From positions 13,107,660 to 13,171,659 of the forward strand of contig CM030715.1 in NCBI GenBank assembly GCA_017979445.1: DNA of 64,000 nt, read 5' to 3'. Positions 27,101 to 34,087 of the stretch are shown one piece after another. The first letter of the stretch is position 1. Every line of letters begins with the position of its first letter. The notes beneath the pieces are model-generated. The model saw only the letters and a list, made by a program, of their open reading frames with translations, did no database searches and had not been told where the DNA came from. This stretch comes from Akebia trifoliata. Taxonomy: Eukaryota; Streptophyta; Magnoliopsida; Ranunculales; Lardizabalaceae. Both the position numbers and the translations under genes were made by a program.

Positions 27101-27983
27101 GTTTACAAAAATAATCATCCACAAGGCAGATGGGCCAAACAACGGTAAAGCTGTGGGGGGAAAATGAAAAAAGGAGAAGTAGAGCTGGAATAGAGGATAC
27201 TCATATCGGGCAAACTCAAATGAATACTTCATTGATTAAAAAATAAATAAAAATAGTTCATTAATTTTCTTATAATCTATTCAAAATTATCAAAAGCGTA
27301 AATAAGAAAAAGGAGAATAACCGAATCAGGAGAGAAAAAGTTGAAAATTCGGAAAATGATAGATCACACATTTTAATTCAAAATGATAATAAATAAACCT
27401 CTTTCAGAATTAAAATACTGTGTAAGTGGGGAAAAAATTTACTCAATTTTATAAAGGAAAATAAACTTTAGAATTTTACTAAAATTAATAAAAGCAGAAA
27501 GAATATTTACTTATTTGGGAAATTTTCAATTTTGATAAAGAAAAACATGAAAGAAGAAGAAGAAGAAGAAGAGAGTACCTGTCTGACCGAGTGCAACTGG
27601 AAATCTGGCCTGAAAAGTCTCTTCAAGAGCGCAATGTTGAAAAGATATCCACTAACGGTATCATGTTTAGTGATTGGATCACGGAATCTGACCTTTTCGT
27701 CGTACATAGTTCGATCAATTCCTTGATCATCAAAAAGATGTGGGAGATCATCATACAAAAAATCAACCAGCCTGTTTACGTCTACTGTTGTTTTTTGATC
27801 TACTAAACTTAGTTTAAGACTCCACTTTATCAAATTTTCATTACCAGCCATCTTTCCAATTTTGGAAATTCTGTATTTAGGGAATGAAAATCCCACATGT
27901 TTTAGGGAGCTTAGTTGCTGTGATCTGACGACACACATATTGGGAATTGGCCGGAAAGTATGGTGGGTAAGATATATAGCCAT
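85..27983 (-). CDS. HBP5: DUF2358-SOUL haem-binding protein gene, HBP5-like, 5' five exons
   Basis: Five exons on the minus strand (27579-27983, 19136-19273, 19003-19071, 18820-18891, 85-167) join in one open frame of about 256 codons. All four introns are GT/AG. Residues ~66-200 match the DUF2358 domain of plant proteins such as Arabidopsis At5g20140 (motifs FDDQGIDRT, FRDPITKHDT, SGYLFNIALLK, TGPYEITTRW, DYFSLEGLWD). The SOUL haem-binding domain begins at ~residue 208 (YKTPDLESPRYQILKR) and continues in exon 5 (VVVETNGDKLSG). The family binds tetrapyrroles; the Arabidopsis relative is reported in chloroplasts, interacting with haem oxygenase HY1. The rest of SOUL (usual total ~375-380 aa) must lie left of position 1. 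Introns 1 and 4 are 8,305 and 18,652 bp of transposon debris, whereas introns 2 and 3 are 64 and 111 bp. No stop or frameshift is seen, so the gene looks functional. Confidence 0.93.
168..688 (-). other. Intron 4 of HBP5-like gene, acceptor-proximal part
   Basis: AT-rich non-coding sequence between the exon 5 acceptor and element A1. No coding or repeat signal is recognised. The stretch 684-688 (AGAAC) is the left target-site copy of A1. Confidence 0.6.
689..1214 (-). repeat. A1 3' LTR
   Basis: Reverse complement of the family A LTR (start TGATGTAGGACATC on the minus strand, here ending CTACATC at 1213). It matches 5487-6004 and the A2/A3 LTRs along its whole length with many point changes. 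Confidence 0.9.
1478..1850 (-). pseudogene. A1 RT N-terminus joined to integrase tail
   Basis: Downstream of the C1 insertion the minus strand resumes with the RT N-terminal region (EEYFYVLPSKMSDPLLPIRN, then MSSKEHDILKEQV). It passes directly into a stretch resembling the integrase C-terminal region (SKYK..., then a GYGLF-like remnant). The catalytic RT palm, RNase H and integrase core are missing. A2 has the same join. Confidence 0.7.
1851..4842 (+). mobile_element. Solo LTR C1 (chromovirus type), nested in A1
   Basis: A 2,992-bp block begins TGTAAAACCCC and ends GGGACGCCACA. It is flanked by AATAT (1846-1850) and GATAT (4843-4847), a 5-bp duplication with one mismatch. Comparison with A2 at 14980-15020, where the same sequence is uninterrupted, marks it as an insertion. 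It holds a TATA-like stretch (2682-2693) and no pol-type ORF. Its first ~160 bp resemble the LTR that follows the chromoviral integrase at 43948, so I assign it to a Tekay/Del-like chromovirus with unusually long LTRs. Confidence 0.75.
4957..5238 (-). pseudogene. Gypsy aspartic protease remnant of A1
   Basis: The 93-residue frame shows the gypsy protease pattern: flap-region-like text ending LSHILLGRSLLQDNDV and, near the start, IIYSRSSVNIIS. In active relatives the latter reads D-S-G-S-S; here the Asp is Tyr and the Gly is Arg, so the active site is lost. It continues, broken by frameshifts, to 4843, where C1 interrupts it. Confidence 0.75.
5487..6004 (-). repeat. A1 5' LTR
   Basis: 518-bp LTR on the minus strand, followed on that strand by a two-base spacer and the degenerate tRNA-iMet primer site at 5473-5484. 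The outer edge abuts the AGAAC duplication. Confidence 0.9.
6043..6245. mobile_element. MITE with ~28-bp terminal inverted repeats
   Basis: The arms 6050-6077 and 6210-6237 are inverted copies (GGATC..A..TA..GTGTCCCATTCCTATA) with four mismatches, ~190 bp apart end to end. The interior is AT-rich and non-coding. The outer end (GTTGGGATCC on the right arm read inward) resembles that of the MITE at 63358. A target duplication is not clear. Confidence 0.6.
6246..6700. other. AT-rich intronic stretch, no gene recognised
   Basis: Both strands carry short open frames, including a 70-codon minus frame from 6677. None resembles a known family or joins the HBP5 exons. It ends where repeat B1 begins. 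Confidence 0.4.
6705..7140 (+). repeat. Repeat B1, possible LTR of a PMD-bearing Tat element
   Basis: About 440 bp matches 18340-18780 in the same orientation, sharing TTTTGGTAAGGAGTGTC, the TATA-like GTATAAATAGTGCAAG region and flanks. The promoter-like layout and the second copy beside an antisense PMD ORF suggest a long terminal repeat. Exact ends and target duplication could not be fixed. Confidence 0.5.
7150..8540 (+). repeat. Copia-type LTR-like repeat, copy 1
   Basis: The part from ~7920 matches 21350-22160 in order (TTGTTAGAATTGA, AGGTGAACCATA, GTGGATG.AG.C, CCACTATAAA, TTAATTATCCTATTCA). Both copies end in a C-rich block (CACTCCCCTCTAGGA) typical of plant SIRE-like copia LTR ends. 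The 5' part (7150-7530) contains a block found in other plant LTRs (ACAAAGATTTTATGTGGCTC) and may be a separate fragment. The right edge abuts the 3' end of the minus copia. Confidence 0.45.
8599..10027 (-). pseudogene. Copia RT and RNase H remnants
   Basis: At 9779-10027 the RT entry motif is clear (TNQTWN, HNKWAYKLKEEHDGTKRYKA, GFQQKIGINYTKIFSPVVK). The catalytic YVDD region near 9540 is decayed. At 8599-8859 the RNase H end reads LQSDNQSATHLAKNSVFHLR followed by KHIDIRYYFIR and ANMLTK. This is the 3' end of the minus-strand copia. Stops and frameshifts make it inactive. Confidence 0.85.
10361..10916. mobile_element. Non-autonomous hAT element with exact 8-bp TSD
   Basis: The 556-bp element starts TAGGGCTTAAAATAGG and ends in the inverted counterpart (CCCATTTTTAGCCCTA). 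It is flanked by perfect copies of CTTACTCC at 10353-10360 and 10917-10924. An 8-bp duplication with TAGGG-type ends is the hAT signature. The interior is non-coding with WGGATC-rich text and a poly-T tract. It lies in the copia linker before RT; with one duplication copy removed, the minus frame reads through. Confidence 0.88.
12280..12782 (+). repeat. A2 5' LTR
   Basis: 503 bp, starting TTATGTAGGAC (consensus TGATGTAGGAC) and ending CTACGTAA, two bases before the primer site. Confidence 0.9.
12818..14660 (+). pseudogene. A2 gypsy gag
   Basis: The ATG at 12818 starts the same N-terminus as the intact A3 copy (KFEERITNKI). The conserved Retrotrans_gag block is at 13570-13800 (YRLKVDIPSFN, IEDFLD, FFKYMKILEDRKANL). 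A zinc-knuckle-like NKCFKYGKVGHTFEVC sits at ~14270-14315, with its second Cys replaced by Tyr. Many stops are present. The tail carries a 124-bp tandem duplication (14384-14507 and 14508-14631). Confidence 0.8.
14700..15560 (+). pseudogene. A2 protease / RT N-term / integrase-tail remnant
   Basis: Following gag, remnants of the protease (14700-14900) lead to the RT N-terminal segment (LLLDEFFYVLPSE, PDTSLPNLS, SLKEYDILK) at 15080-15270. From ~15280 the text resembles the integrase C-terminal domain of plant gypsy elements (KGNLFMGYLSKYHFPV, then KINDNVYVKNLP). The polymerase palm with YxDD, RNase H and the DDE core are skipped. Confidence 0.7.
15604..16108 (+). repeat. A2 3' LTR
   Basis: 505 bp from TGATGTAGGACATC to CTACATCA. 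Its right edge meets the TTTTT duplication and then the interrupted copia gag. Confidence 0.92.
16109..16687 (-). pseudogene. Copia gag (UBN2 type), 5' part
   Basis: Two minus frames cover a copia gag: the N-terminal half (DLIVTLSRMYEKPFASKNIF, MKMADNGSIVEHLNEFNTI) and the C-terminal half (GITFEDETRALLILSELLD, then LKFDDIVGFILN). A frameshift separates them near 16415. It stops at the A2 insertion, and the zinc-knuckle portion resumes at 12279. Confidence 0.8.
16790..18320 (-). pseudogene. Plant mobile domain (PMD) ORF remnant, probable antisense ORF of a Tat element
   Basis: Translating the minus strand gives the PMD signature GPIAITLEDVGLFIGLSVSG (~17910-17990), followed by segments resembling the aminotransferase-like PMD family (WMGVISRVNQGPRVMGMAVD, then DLKLANNIFTIRRFS). 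Frameshifts and stops break it throughout. PMD ORFs are known as extra, antisense ORFs of Tat-lineage gypsy retrotransposons. Here it lies next to repeat B2, which could be that element's LTR. A domesticated PMD gene is unlikely given the decay. Confidence 0.65.
18330..18785 (+). repeat. Repeat B2, possible LTR
   Basis: Homologous to B1 (6705-7140) in the same orientation, including GGTAAGGAGTGTC and the TATA-like GGCTATAAAAAGTGCAAGA. It begins just inside the donor end of HBP5 intron 4 and abuts the PMD remnant. If it is the 3' LTR and B1 the 5' LTR, one Tat element spans 6.7-18.8 kb and hosts the nested copia. Confidence 0.5.
18820..18891 (-). CDS. HBP5: HBP5-like exon 4
   Basis: The exon has 24 codons (LRIYKTPDLESPRYQILKRA then ANYE) after a CTTAG acceptor and before a GTACAT donor. 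It spans the DUF2358-to-SOUL boundary. The next intron is 18.65 kb. Confidence 0.92.
19003..19071 (-). CDS. HBP5: HBP5-like exon 3
   Basis: The exon has 23 codons (DIWDSIEKNDYFSLEGLWD then VIKQ) between a TGTAG acceptor and a GTATTA donor, phase 0. Intron 2 (19072-19135) is only 64 bp, close to the plant minimum. Confidence 0.92.
19136..19273 (-). CDS. HBP5: HBP5-like exon 2
   Basis: The exon has 46 in-phase codons (phase 0 at both ends). It begins after an AG acceptor with TGPYEITTRWTMVMKF and ends ...DTQKFCSHV before a GTAAGG donor. It continues DUF2358 directly from exon 1. The upstream intron 1 is 8.3 kb. Confidence 0.93.
19274..20261 (+). other. Intron 1 (acceptor side) with copia-like 3' tail
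   Basis: AT-rich sequence with no intact ORF. Towards its right end it has two G-rich stretches (AAAAAAAGGGGAGAATG at ~20021 and ACAAAAGGGGATATTG at ~20248) like the 3' non-coding tail and polypurine tract of SIRE-like copia elements. The second is directly followed by TGTTAGTTTC, a plausible LTR start. Confidence 0.4.
20262..22175 (+). repeat. Copia-type LTR-like repeat, copy 2
   Basis: Begins TGTTAGTTTC after a polypurine-like tract and ends with the C-rich block CAGCCCCCTTTAGG. The part 21350-22160 matches 7920-8540. A degenerate tRNA-iMet-like string (TGGTATGAAGCTCGG) follows at ~22178, which would make it a 5' rather than 3' LTR; the two readings conflict. The size, ~1.9 kb, is long for the class. 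Confidence 0.45.
22204..22523 (-). repeat. Element H 3' LTR
   Basis: ~320 bp matching 26804-27123, including the shared block CGCAATCTAATACGTTTACA near its right end. The adjacent purine tract marks the 3' end of the element. Confidence 0.82.
22631..24990 (+). pseudogene. Antisense extra ORF of element H (Transposase_28-like)
   Basis: Broken plus-strand frames follow the layout of the 'putative gypsy type transposon' extra ORFs of Tat elements. An N-terminal stretch has IRDAYDIPEEVGTLF. A middle segment has FFTLKRVGGR, FLIKLIGGCVYAVGDEGP, then FELNDYRKSSFYRALYDRVA. A Lys/Glu/Leu-rich coiled-coil tail carries a near-perfect 15-residue duplication (24516-24605). Stops and frameshifts are frequent. 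Its direction is opposite to gag. Function is unknown in the family. Confidence 0.6.
25089..25503. repeat. 58-bp minisatellite, ~7 units
   Basis: Seven diverged head-to-tail units of ~57-58 bp share the core AAACCGACCCCCTTATGATC followed by GGGCTTGGCTCCCCTTA and GAGCCAAGG. Unit 4 is longer through an internal partial duplication. It lies exactly between the end of gag and the antisense ORF in element H, the region of Tat elements known to breed tandem repeats. Confidence 0.85.
25500..26480 (-). pseudogene. Element H gypsy gag
   Basis: Minus frames give a Tat-type gag: an N-terminal region (PPPVPQDPMQVTQFLLIEMR), the conserved box FKEFDGTKDPLDHILHYQNQ at ~25847-25925, and a C-terminal segment EKYVMVEESMKHKG at ~25510-25560. 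One or more frameshifts separate them. It stops at the minisatellite; no zinc knuckle or pol follows. Confidence 0.75.
26804..27123 (-). repeat. Element H 5' LTR
   Basis: 320 bp from TGCAATCAAGG to CATCCACA on the plus strand. Upstream of gag on the minus strand; the primer site was not recognised. Confidence 0.82.
27124..27578 (-). other. Intron 1 donor side with (CTT)n
   Basis: Non-coding AT-rich sequence between element H and exon 1. On the minus strand the donor GTACTCT is followed within a few bases by a (CTT)~7 microsatellite (27551-27572). Confidence 0.6.
27579..27983 (-). CDS. HBP5: HBP5-like exon 1 (start codon, DUF2358 N-half)
   Basis: This exon encodes 135 residues and ends after CAG at a canonical GTACTC donor. 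The first ATG (27981-27983) follows a GA-rich leader. It would add a 44-residue, Ser/Lys/Arg-containing, acid-poor extension that could be a plastid transit peptide. A second in-frame ATG at residue 45 (27849-27851, MAGNENLIKWSLKLS) lies where cytosolic-looking homologues would begin, so the start is not settled. DUF2358 begins at ~residue 66 (DVNRLVDFLYDDLP). The reading frame runs past the donor into a Ser-coding CTT repeat that is intronic, not protein. Confidence 0.9.
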
Positions 27984-28350
27984 CTCTCTCTCTCTCTCTC
28001 TTTCTTGTTTTCTTTACGAGTTGGAGAGTATACAAACCTTAGCCGCAAATCACTGGTTGGTCTTCGTTTGTGGAAGGTATGGGAAGAATTCGGTTCCTGT
28101 ATGTCAAGAAGTTGGTTTACAACTCAACTACTGCCCTCGTCGCAAGCCACGTAGCACACTCTTGCATACCCACTGAAACATCTATGTTTTACTCACTATT
28201 TGGTAGACTTCAAAGCCTATATCAGTCAAGAAGTTAGATTTTTTGGGTGGGATAGGATTAGTTTTATAGGGCTTGATTGGCACCTCACAATTATATGACA
28301 ATGAGACTGATCTTGTGCAGGGCGAAATCACCAATATTTGAGAGAAAATT
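27984..28350 (-). promoter_or_regulatory. HBP5-like 5' leader and presumed promoter
   Basis: Immediately upstream of the first ATG the minus strand has a (GA)~8 tract (27984-28000), a common feature of plant 5' UTRs and core promoters. The further ~350 bp are non-coding, without recognised transposon sequence. No clear TATA box could be assigned. Confidence 0.45.
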
Positions 28351-28939
28351 CAAGTGCTTTTAATTAGAGATTAAATAAAAAGGTATTTAGGTCATTTCTC
28401 ATTTATTTATGAGAAAACACCAAAATCAAGTGATGGAATGCCATCAGCTAGAAACCAATACGGTATCTCAAATATTTACCAAAATGCTTACATGCCTCTT
28501 TGACCTCGGTCTTCTTCAATAGGCAAATGTAAAATGACCTTATTACCCCCATTTTTAATTTGAAATTAGAAACCCTTCAAATCCTCTTCTCAACATCAGT
28601 CATCATCAACCTCCTAGATAATTTTTTTTACACCCTAATTTTCAACATTAAATTTAACCATTTCAACCTTTAAATCTAAATAATATGATAGGCTTTTTGA
28701 ACTAGAAGATGATGGAATTTTTATAGAAAATTATAATGTATCATACAAGGAATTAAAGCAATGCTTAAAAGGATGGTTCAAAATAAATTAATTTTCTATA
28801 GAGACTAAAGTGTTTGAATATGAATGATTTTAGGGGGAAAAAAGATTTTTTAGTTACAAATAGAACGTAATGGTATTTTGATTATTCTAAATTCTAGAAA
28901 AGAAGAAATTCTCAAAAAGGTCATGGGCTTAACACATAC
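28351..28939. other. AT-rich intergenic stretch
   Basis: I see no gene, LTR or tandem repeat here. It lies between the HBP5 promoter region and LTR J. Confidence 0.5.
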
Positions 28940-31900
28940 TGTAGACACCCCAATTTGAACTGGCCCTCACTCGAAAGGGTCCAAAAATGTTAGATTTTCA
29001 ACAAAATTTGTCAATGGGCTTCAAAGGCCTAAATCATTGAAAAGTGACATTTTTATCGAACTGAGGTTCTTAAGACCCCCTAAGGGTCTAATGAGCCCAC
29101 AAAAAAGAATTGGCGTACCCCACTTTGCTCTCGAAACCCAAAATACTCGATTTTCAATAAAATTTACCAACGGGCCTTCAAGGCCCAATTTGTCAACATG
29201 TGGCATTTTGACCAATCCGATGATTTCCAAAACCCCTAAAAAGATGAATAGATATAAAATGAGATTTGAGATATCTACCACCTTCCTTACCTTTCACCGC
29301 TCCACTCTCGAATAAAAAATACCCCAAGCCCAATACTTTAAAGTCCACAAACCACTATCCATATCCAATCCACATCAATACCCATAACTTTAACCCATAA
29401 ACCATTATCCACGTCAACCAATCACCCTTTGATCATCAAAGGGGACATATGTTATTACCCCATCTCACCTCCCTTATCCAACTACCTACCCATCTTACCC
29501 ATCTCTAACACAACCAACCACCCACATCACAACTCATATCCCTTATACCCTAACCCATCACCTTTCTCTAAATACTCCACCAACTCACATCACAACCCAC
29601 GCTTACCCTCATCATTTCTTAAAAATCCACTTCTATAAACAAAACCTACACCCCTCATCTCCAATCCAACACTCCTTCTTTCCAATCAATTCATCTAAAT
29701 CACCTCATCTCTTTTTTTTTTTTTTTGCCACATGTTATCATCCCCTCAACCTTCTCAAAAATCCAAATACCTAACCCCTTACACAACCCATTCTCCTAAT
29801 CTAAGCACCTCACCTCTTCAACCAACCTAACACACAATCCAACACCTAAATCCTTACACCCCCATTCTCTCCATCTCATATCACTCATCTCATCTCATCA
29901 AAGACTCTACCCAAATGGATTGGGTAAGATCCAAATCATTTGGATCAAAACACTATCCATTTACCTTCATTACACAACTACCCTCCTTTCCACTCTAAAT
30001 TTCATACCCCCCACCTTTAAAATTTATGCTATTCTCTACTCTCCCAATAATGTACCCCACTATATCTCTAAAGTAACCCCTAAACATCTATAAATACCCC
30101 CGTCCTCTTTCCAAAATGGTGACTAATTCTCCCCTACCAAATCTCATATAAGAACAAATCTTCTCTAAATTATCTTCTTTTATTACTCTCATACTCTCAT
30201 ATACTCTTAAAAAAATTTACATTATCATAAATTACTAAGGACTTAACTCAAGAAGACATAGAAGAATAAGAAGAAGGAAGAAAAGAAAAACAACTTTGAA
30301 ACTTCAAGGTGGGTCAAAGGATCAATACCCTCCATATCTCTCTTTCTACCCTCTTCATATCCTTCTTTTACTATCCTTTTCCTTTCTTTAATTTTTACTC
30401 CAGAAGGACTTAGGATGTAATGCTCCCCCTCCCTTATCTCCGATAGATCAGATTTCGATTCGGTTGAAAGTATAAGGGTTGTAATCACTTTCAAAATAAA
30501 ATCAGTTTTAAATCCTTAAACTGTTTTGAGGTAATCGGTATGTGGTTTCTTTTCAACTCATGAGAATGAACCCTCAACCTTAGCCCATATTTTTTCAAAT
30601 CACATGTAGTTCTCAAGGAAAAAGTTTATAAGGATCATCTCCATCAATAGGATGATCCTATAATCAAGCTAAAAATAAATCCCTACTTAGGGTATAATTT
30701 ATCGACACGTGGCACTTTATTTTTATTTTGTATTTTCGAACAAAATGATAGAGTTGAGTTGAGGTTACCGCCACTTGACGGGAAGAAAAGGGTGCCTAAC
30801 ACCTTCCCTTTTCTCAAATCGAGCCGCTTACCCCGATCTCAAGGTTAGATTAGTACCTTATCCATCGAGAGTCACTAAACGTCAAAAATGGTAATTTTCC
30901 TAAAAATGTGCATTAGTTGACCATTCACACCCACTTACAATATGAATGGTAACGACTCCAAACCTAAGTAGAAGTGGCCCTCGTAATTGAAAATCATTTA
31001 TCTACACATACAATATCCAAATTTGACAGAAGGGGTGTCTATATCACTCAGAAAAATTTGGGAGGGAGAAGGGAGGATAAGATAATGAGGTATGGTATCA
31101 ATTTGAAAACTAAGGTGGGGGTCTCTTTAAAATCCAAAGAAGTGAAAAAAAATCTCTAATCACCTAAAACATTAAGGGGAAAGGAGGGGATGGGGGCAAA
31201 AATGGAATGAGGTTGAGAAGAGGGTGGTAATAAGGTTGAAGGTGGCCTGTAACGAATTGAAAACACGGAGTGCTATTCAAATTAACAAAAAAAATACATG
31301 ATTTTTGAAGCTAACCAAAAAAATGAGGGGGCAAAATTCCCCCTAGCCCTTTATTGGCTCTATCCTTGATCTTGTGGTTAGTTTTGTGATTATGCAAGTG
31401 TCAAAAAAAATTTACAACCTATCTCGAGATACATACAGCAGGATTGCAATTGATTTTAATGAGAAATGGTGATATAGATCTAATTATACTCAGTTAATAG
31501 AGTAGTTTTCTCTGATTAATAGTCAATTATAAAATATTAGTGATGTGTGTGTAGCTTTCCTCTCTCCGAACTTCGTGCTTAATCGATTGCGAAGACTGTT
31601 TTGATAGTGATTTTGTTGAGCTTGATCTTTTCTAAGATCTTTGTGTGAATTTCTTCTCTCCAAACTTTGCGTTTGATTATTTTAGAATTATTTCTTAACG
31701 TCTGAAAAGGGACTTTAGACTTATGTTTTTTAATTGAAGTCTGAGTCTCTTTTGAAGAACCTTTCTGTATTTCTAGAAGAGATTTTTTCTTAAGGAAAAA
31801 CTTGTCTTTCAAAAAGAAAGTGATAGGTCCCCTCCAAATGAGGGAAGTTTTGATATTTATAAACTTAGAAGAATTTAATTTTCCATCTATAGCCCTAGTA

Positions 31901-32009
31901 GACACCCCATTTTGCCAAGACCGAGCCTAGGAGCCTCGTAAACCTTCTGAAATGGCCTTGACCCAAAAAAAATTTTCAAAAGGGCTTCAAAGCCTAAATT
32001 CTAAACCAT
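28940..32009 (+). mobile_element. Tat/Ogre-like LTR element J (long LTR, short internal, truncated second LTR)
   Basis: A sequence starting TGTAGACACCCC (28940) runs ~2.0 kb to a block with GGGTGCCTAACACCTTCCC (30789-30807) and GGTAACGACTCC (30947), which resemble the LTR end and primer-site area of Tat/Ogre elements. At ~31900 the start recurs (TAGACACCCC, then GGGCTTCAAAG.CCTAAATTC) and is cut at 32010 by C2. Between them is ~0.9 kb with no gag or pol. A TATA-like TATAAATACCCC lies at 30091. This is either a non-autonomous element or a deletion product. Confidence 0.6.
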
Positions 32010-33622
32010 TATAATACCTCGAGTTTTAATTCATATCTTGAGAAAAATCAAATAGTGAAATTTAGAGTAAAACTTTAAGATTTTGTTCTTTTCACTTTTA
32101 ATAAAATCTATCTCACTATTGGATTCAAAATGGTTGAAAAACATATTTTACCAATAAGCACGCTCAAATTCGAGTTCAAACGAAAAAATTAAAAATCCAC
32201 GATTTAAGGTCGAATGAAGCCAAAAACATGAATTTTTGTTCAAATGAGAATTAGAATAATCCAATCGCACCATTAGGTCCACAACAAAAAATTATGAAAA
32301 ATGGCATATTTACTCGTCAGTTTTCAAGTCCAAAAAGTTGAATTATCATAAAAAATATAAATAAGTTTTAAATTACCAGTTTCGTCTTGCAATTACATTA
32401 TATAAAGGATTTATATTTTTCTTTTAATGTTCATTGTCTTCCCCAAACATAAAAAACCAACAACCAAAATTGACTAAAAAATGTTGATTTTTCAACAACT
32501 TTGAGTCGGGTTTTCATTGAGATCAAAATCTTGTTGGCCATCGGTGAAGAAGGAATGGTTTGTCAGTAAACTGGTAATGTAAAGGTGGTCATATACGAAT
32601 GGTTTGTATATTTGAGAATCATATGCACGTCTGATAGGCATAGATGAAGATGATTAGTCAGTGATCACTAATAATCTATAGTACTCAAACGTTCTGACAT
32701 ATTGAAAAGAGACTCATCGCTTACGGTCATGTCAAGTGTGGTAAGTACAGTGACTGTCCATAAAATCAGGAACTAAAAGCTAGTAAGAAATTGTAATATC
32801 ATTTCTCGATTGGGAGCGATCCAGTCGTGAACCTCAACTCTCTAATTCCACTACTCTACCATTGTGTATTGTGTATCTATTGTCTTATTTTGATATATAA
32901 AATGAAATGCATGTTTAATATTTCCATTTGGTCAATTAGATTTGTATAAAAAGAAAATATTATAGTGAGTACTGTTGATTGATGTAATGTTAGTTTTAAA
33001 ATGTCTAGTTGCTTATCCCTAACTATATATACCAGTTAATCGTAGTTTCTTCAGTAAAACTTTACATATTCTAAAATGATTCAGTATGTTTATTCGTTCA
33101 TCTTAGGAGAGGTTATTGGCTGAAATTGTTTGCTTCCCTACTGGATAACCATTATTACTTATCATTTCCTTCTCCATTTTTTTAATTTCAAATTCGAAGC
33201 TTGGCAAGGCAGGTGTAGAACACGGGTGAGGAGTATCTAGAAGGTCAGATAGACGACCAGAATCCGTTACCTGGTGAGTACTGGGGCTATATTCCCTAGT
33301 GGTGTCAGTTCGTCTTGAAATATTTTGGATTCTATATTGAGTGTTAGGACTTTTGTTAGAGTGAGAAATTTTTGTATAATCTTATATTTTATTTATCCTT
33401 CTGTACTCTGATCTATCGTACGTTATTAAACTTATATATGCTTCCGTTAGTATTATATTTTGTATATATATATGCAGGATAATGTATGTCATTTATCATG
33501 TGCAAGTTGAACACCTTGGAATGTTATCATAAAAGAGGAGACCATGCTGAAATTTCGAGGCACCACCTAATGTATCGAGATCTGACATAGGGTTTTATGT
33601 TAGCATTTGATGGGACGCCACA
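32010..33622 (+). repeat. Chromoviral LTR C2 with internal deletion
   Basis: Begins TATAATACCTCGAG and ends GGGACGCCACA, homologous to C1. About 1.3 kb corresponding to C1 positions ~2480-3760 is missing, with the join at ~32575. It truncates the second LTR of J. Confidence 0.75.
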
Positions 33623-34033
33623 TGGATGAAACGGTAAAATGTTATAACCACATCCGAGAGGTGATGTCTGCATTTTACATAGAAAAAGATAGGATGTCAC
33701 ACCCCGTGCACGTGTTAAACTGGGTCCGTGATCAATTGGGATAACGGTGTGGTAGCAGTGCTACACATGGTAGGTTCCATGAGCTGACACGTGACCATGG
33801 GTAGGAAATATGGCTAAGGAGTGATGTCTGCATTTTACATTGTGTATTGTGTGTAGGTTGGTGAAAGGATATCCAGGGATAATGATTGGTTGCATATTTT
33901 TTTAAATTCTATTGACGTAGAGGCTCCAAGTTTTGTTATTTATTTTAGGCCAAATGGTCACAATTGCATGGTAGGAAACTGAATATCCATTGTCAACCTT
34001 GTATTATTAATTACTCTTTTGTTTTCAAATGAA

Positions 34034-34087
<54 letters not shown>

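Larger units (their letters stand above)
22204..27123 (-). mobile_element. Tat-lineage Ty3/gypsy element H, pol-less
   Basis: Direct repeats 22204-22523 and 26804-27123 (~320 bp) are LTRs. On the minus strand they begin TGTGGATG, and the left one is preceded by a purine tract (AAGAGGGGTAAT), fixing minus orientation. Inside, in element order, are gag (minus, 26480-25500), a 58-bp minisatellite (25089-25503) and a convergent plus-strand ORF (22631-24990) of the Transposase_28-like type. No pol is present. A target duplication is not evident (flanks TCACC and AGGCA). It fills more than half of HBP5 intron 1. Confidence 0.75.

Noticed and set aside
22199..27128. Target duplication for element H
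   Set aside because: The flanks TCACC and AGGCA do not match; no duplication is claimed.
29037..29315. 92-codon and 86-codon overlapping ORFs on both strands
   Set aside because: They lie inside the non-coding LTR of element J and show no family resemblance.
31579..31905. 108-codon Lys-rich minus ORF
   Set aside because: It is low complexity, runs into the start of the second J LTR and has no recognisable domain.
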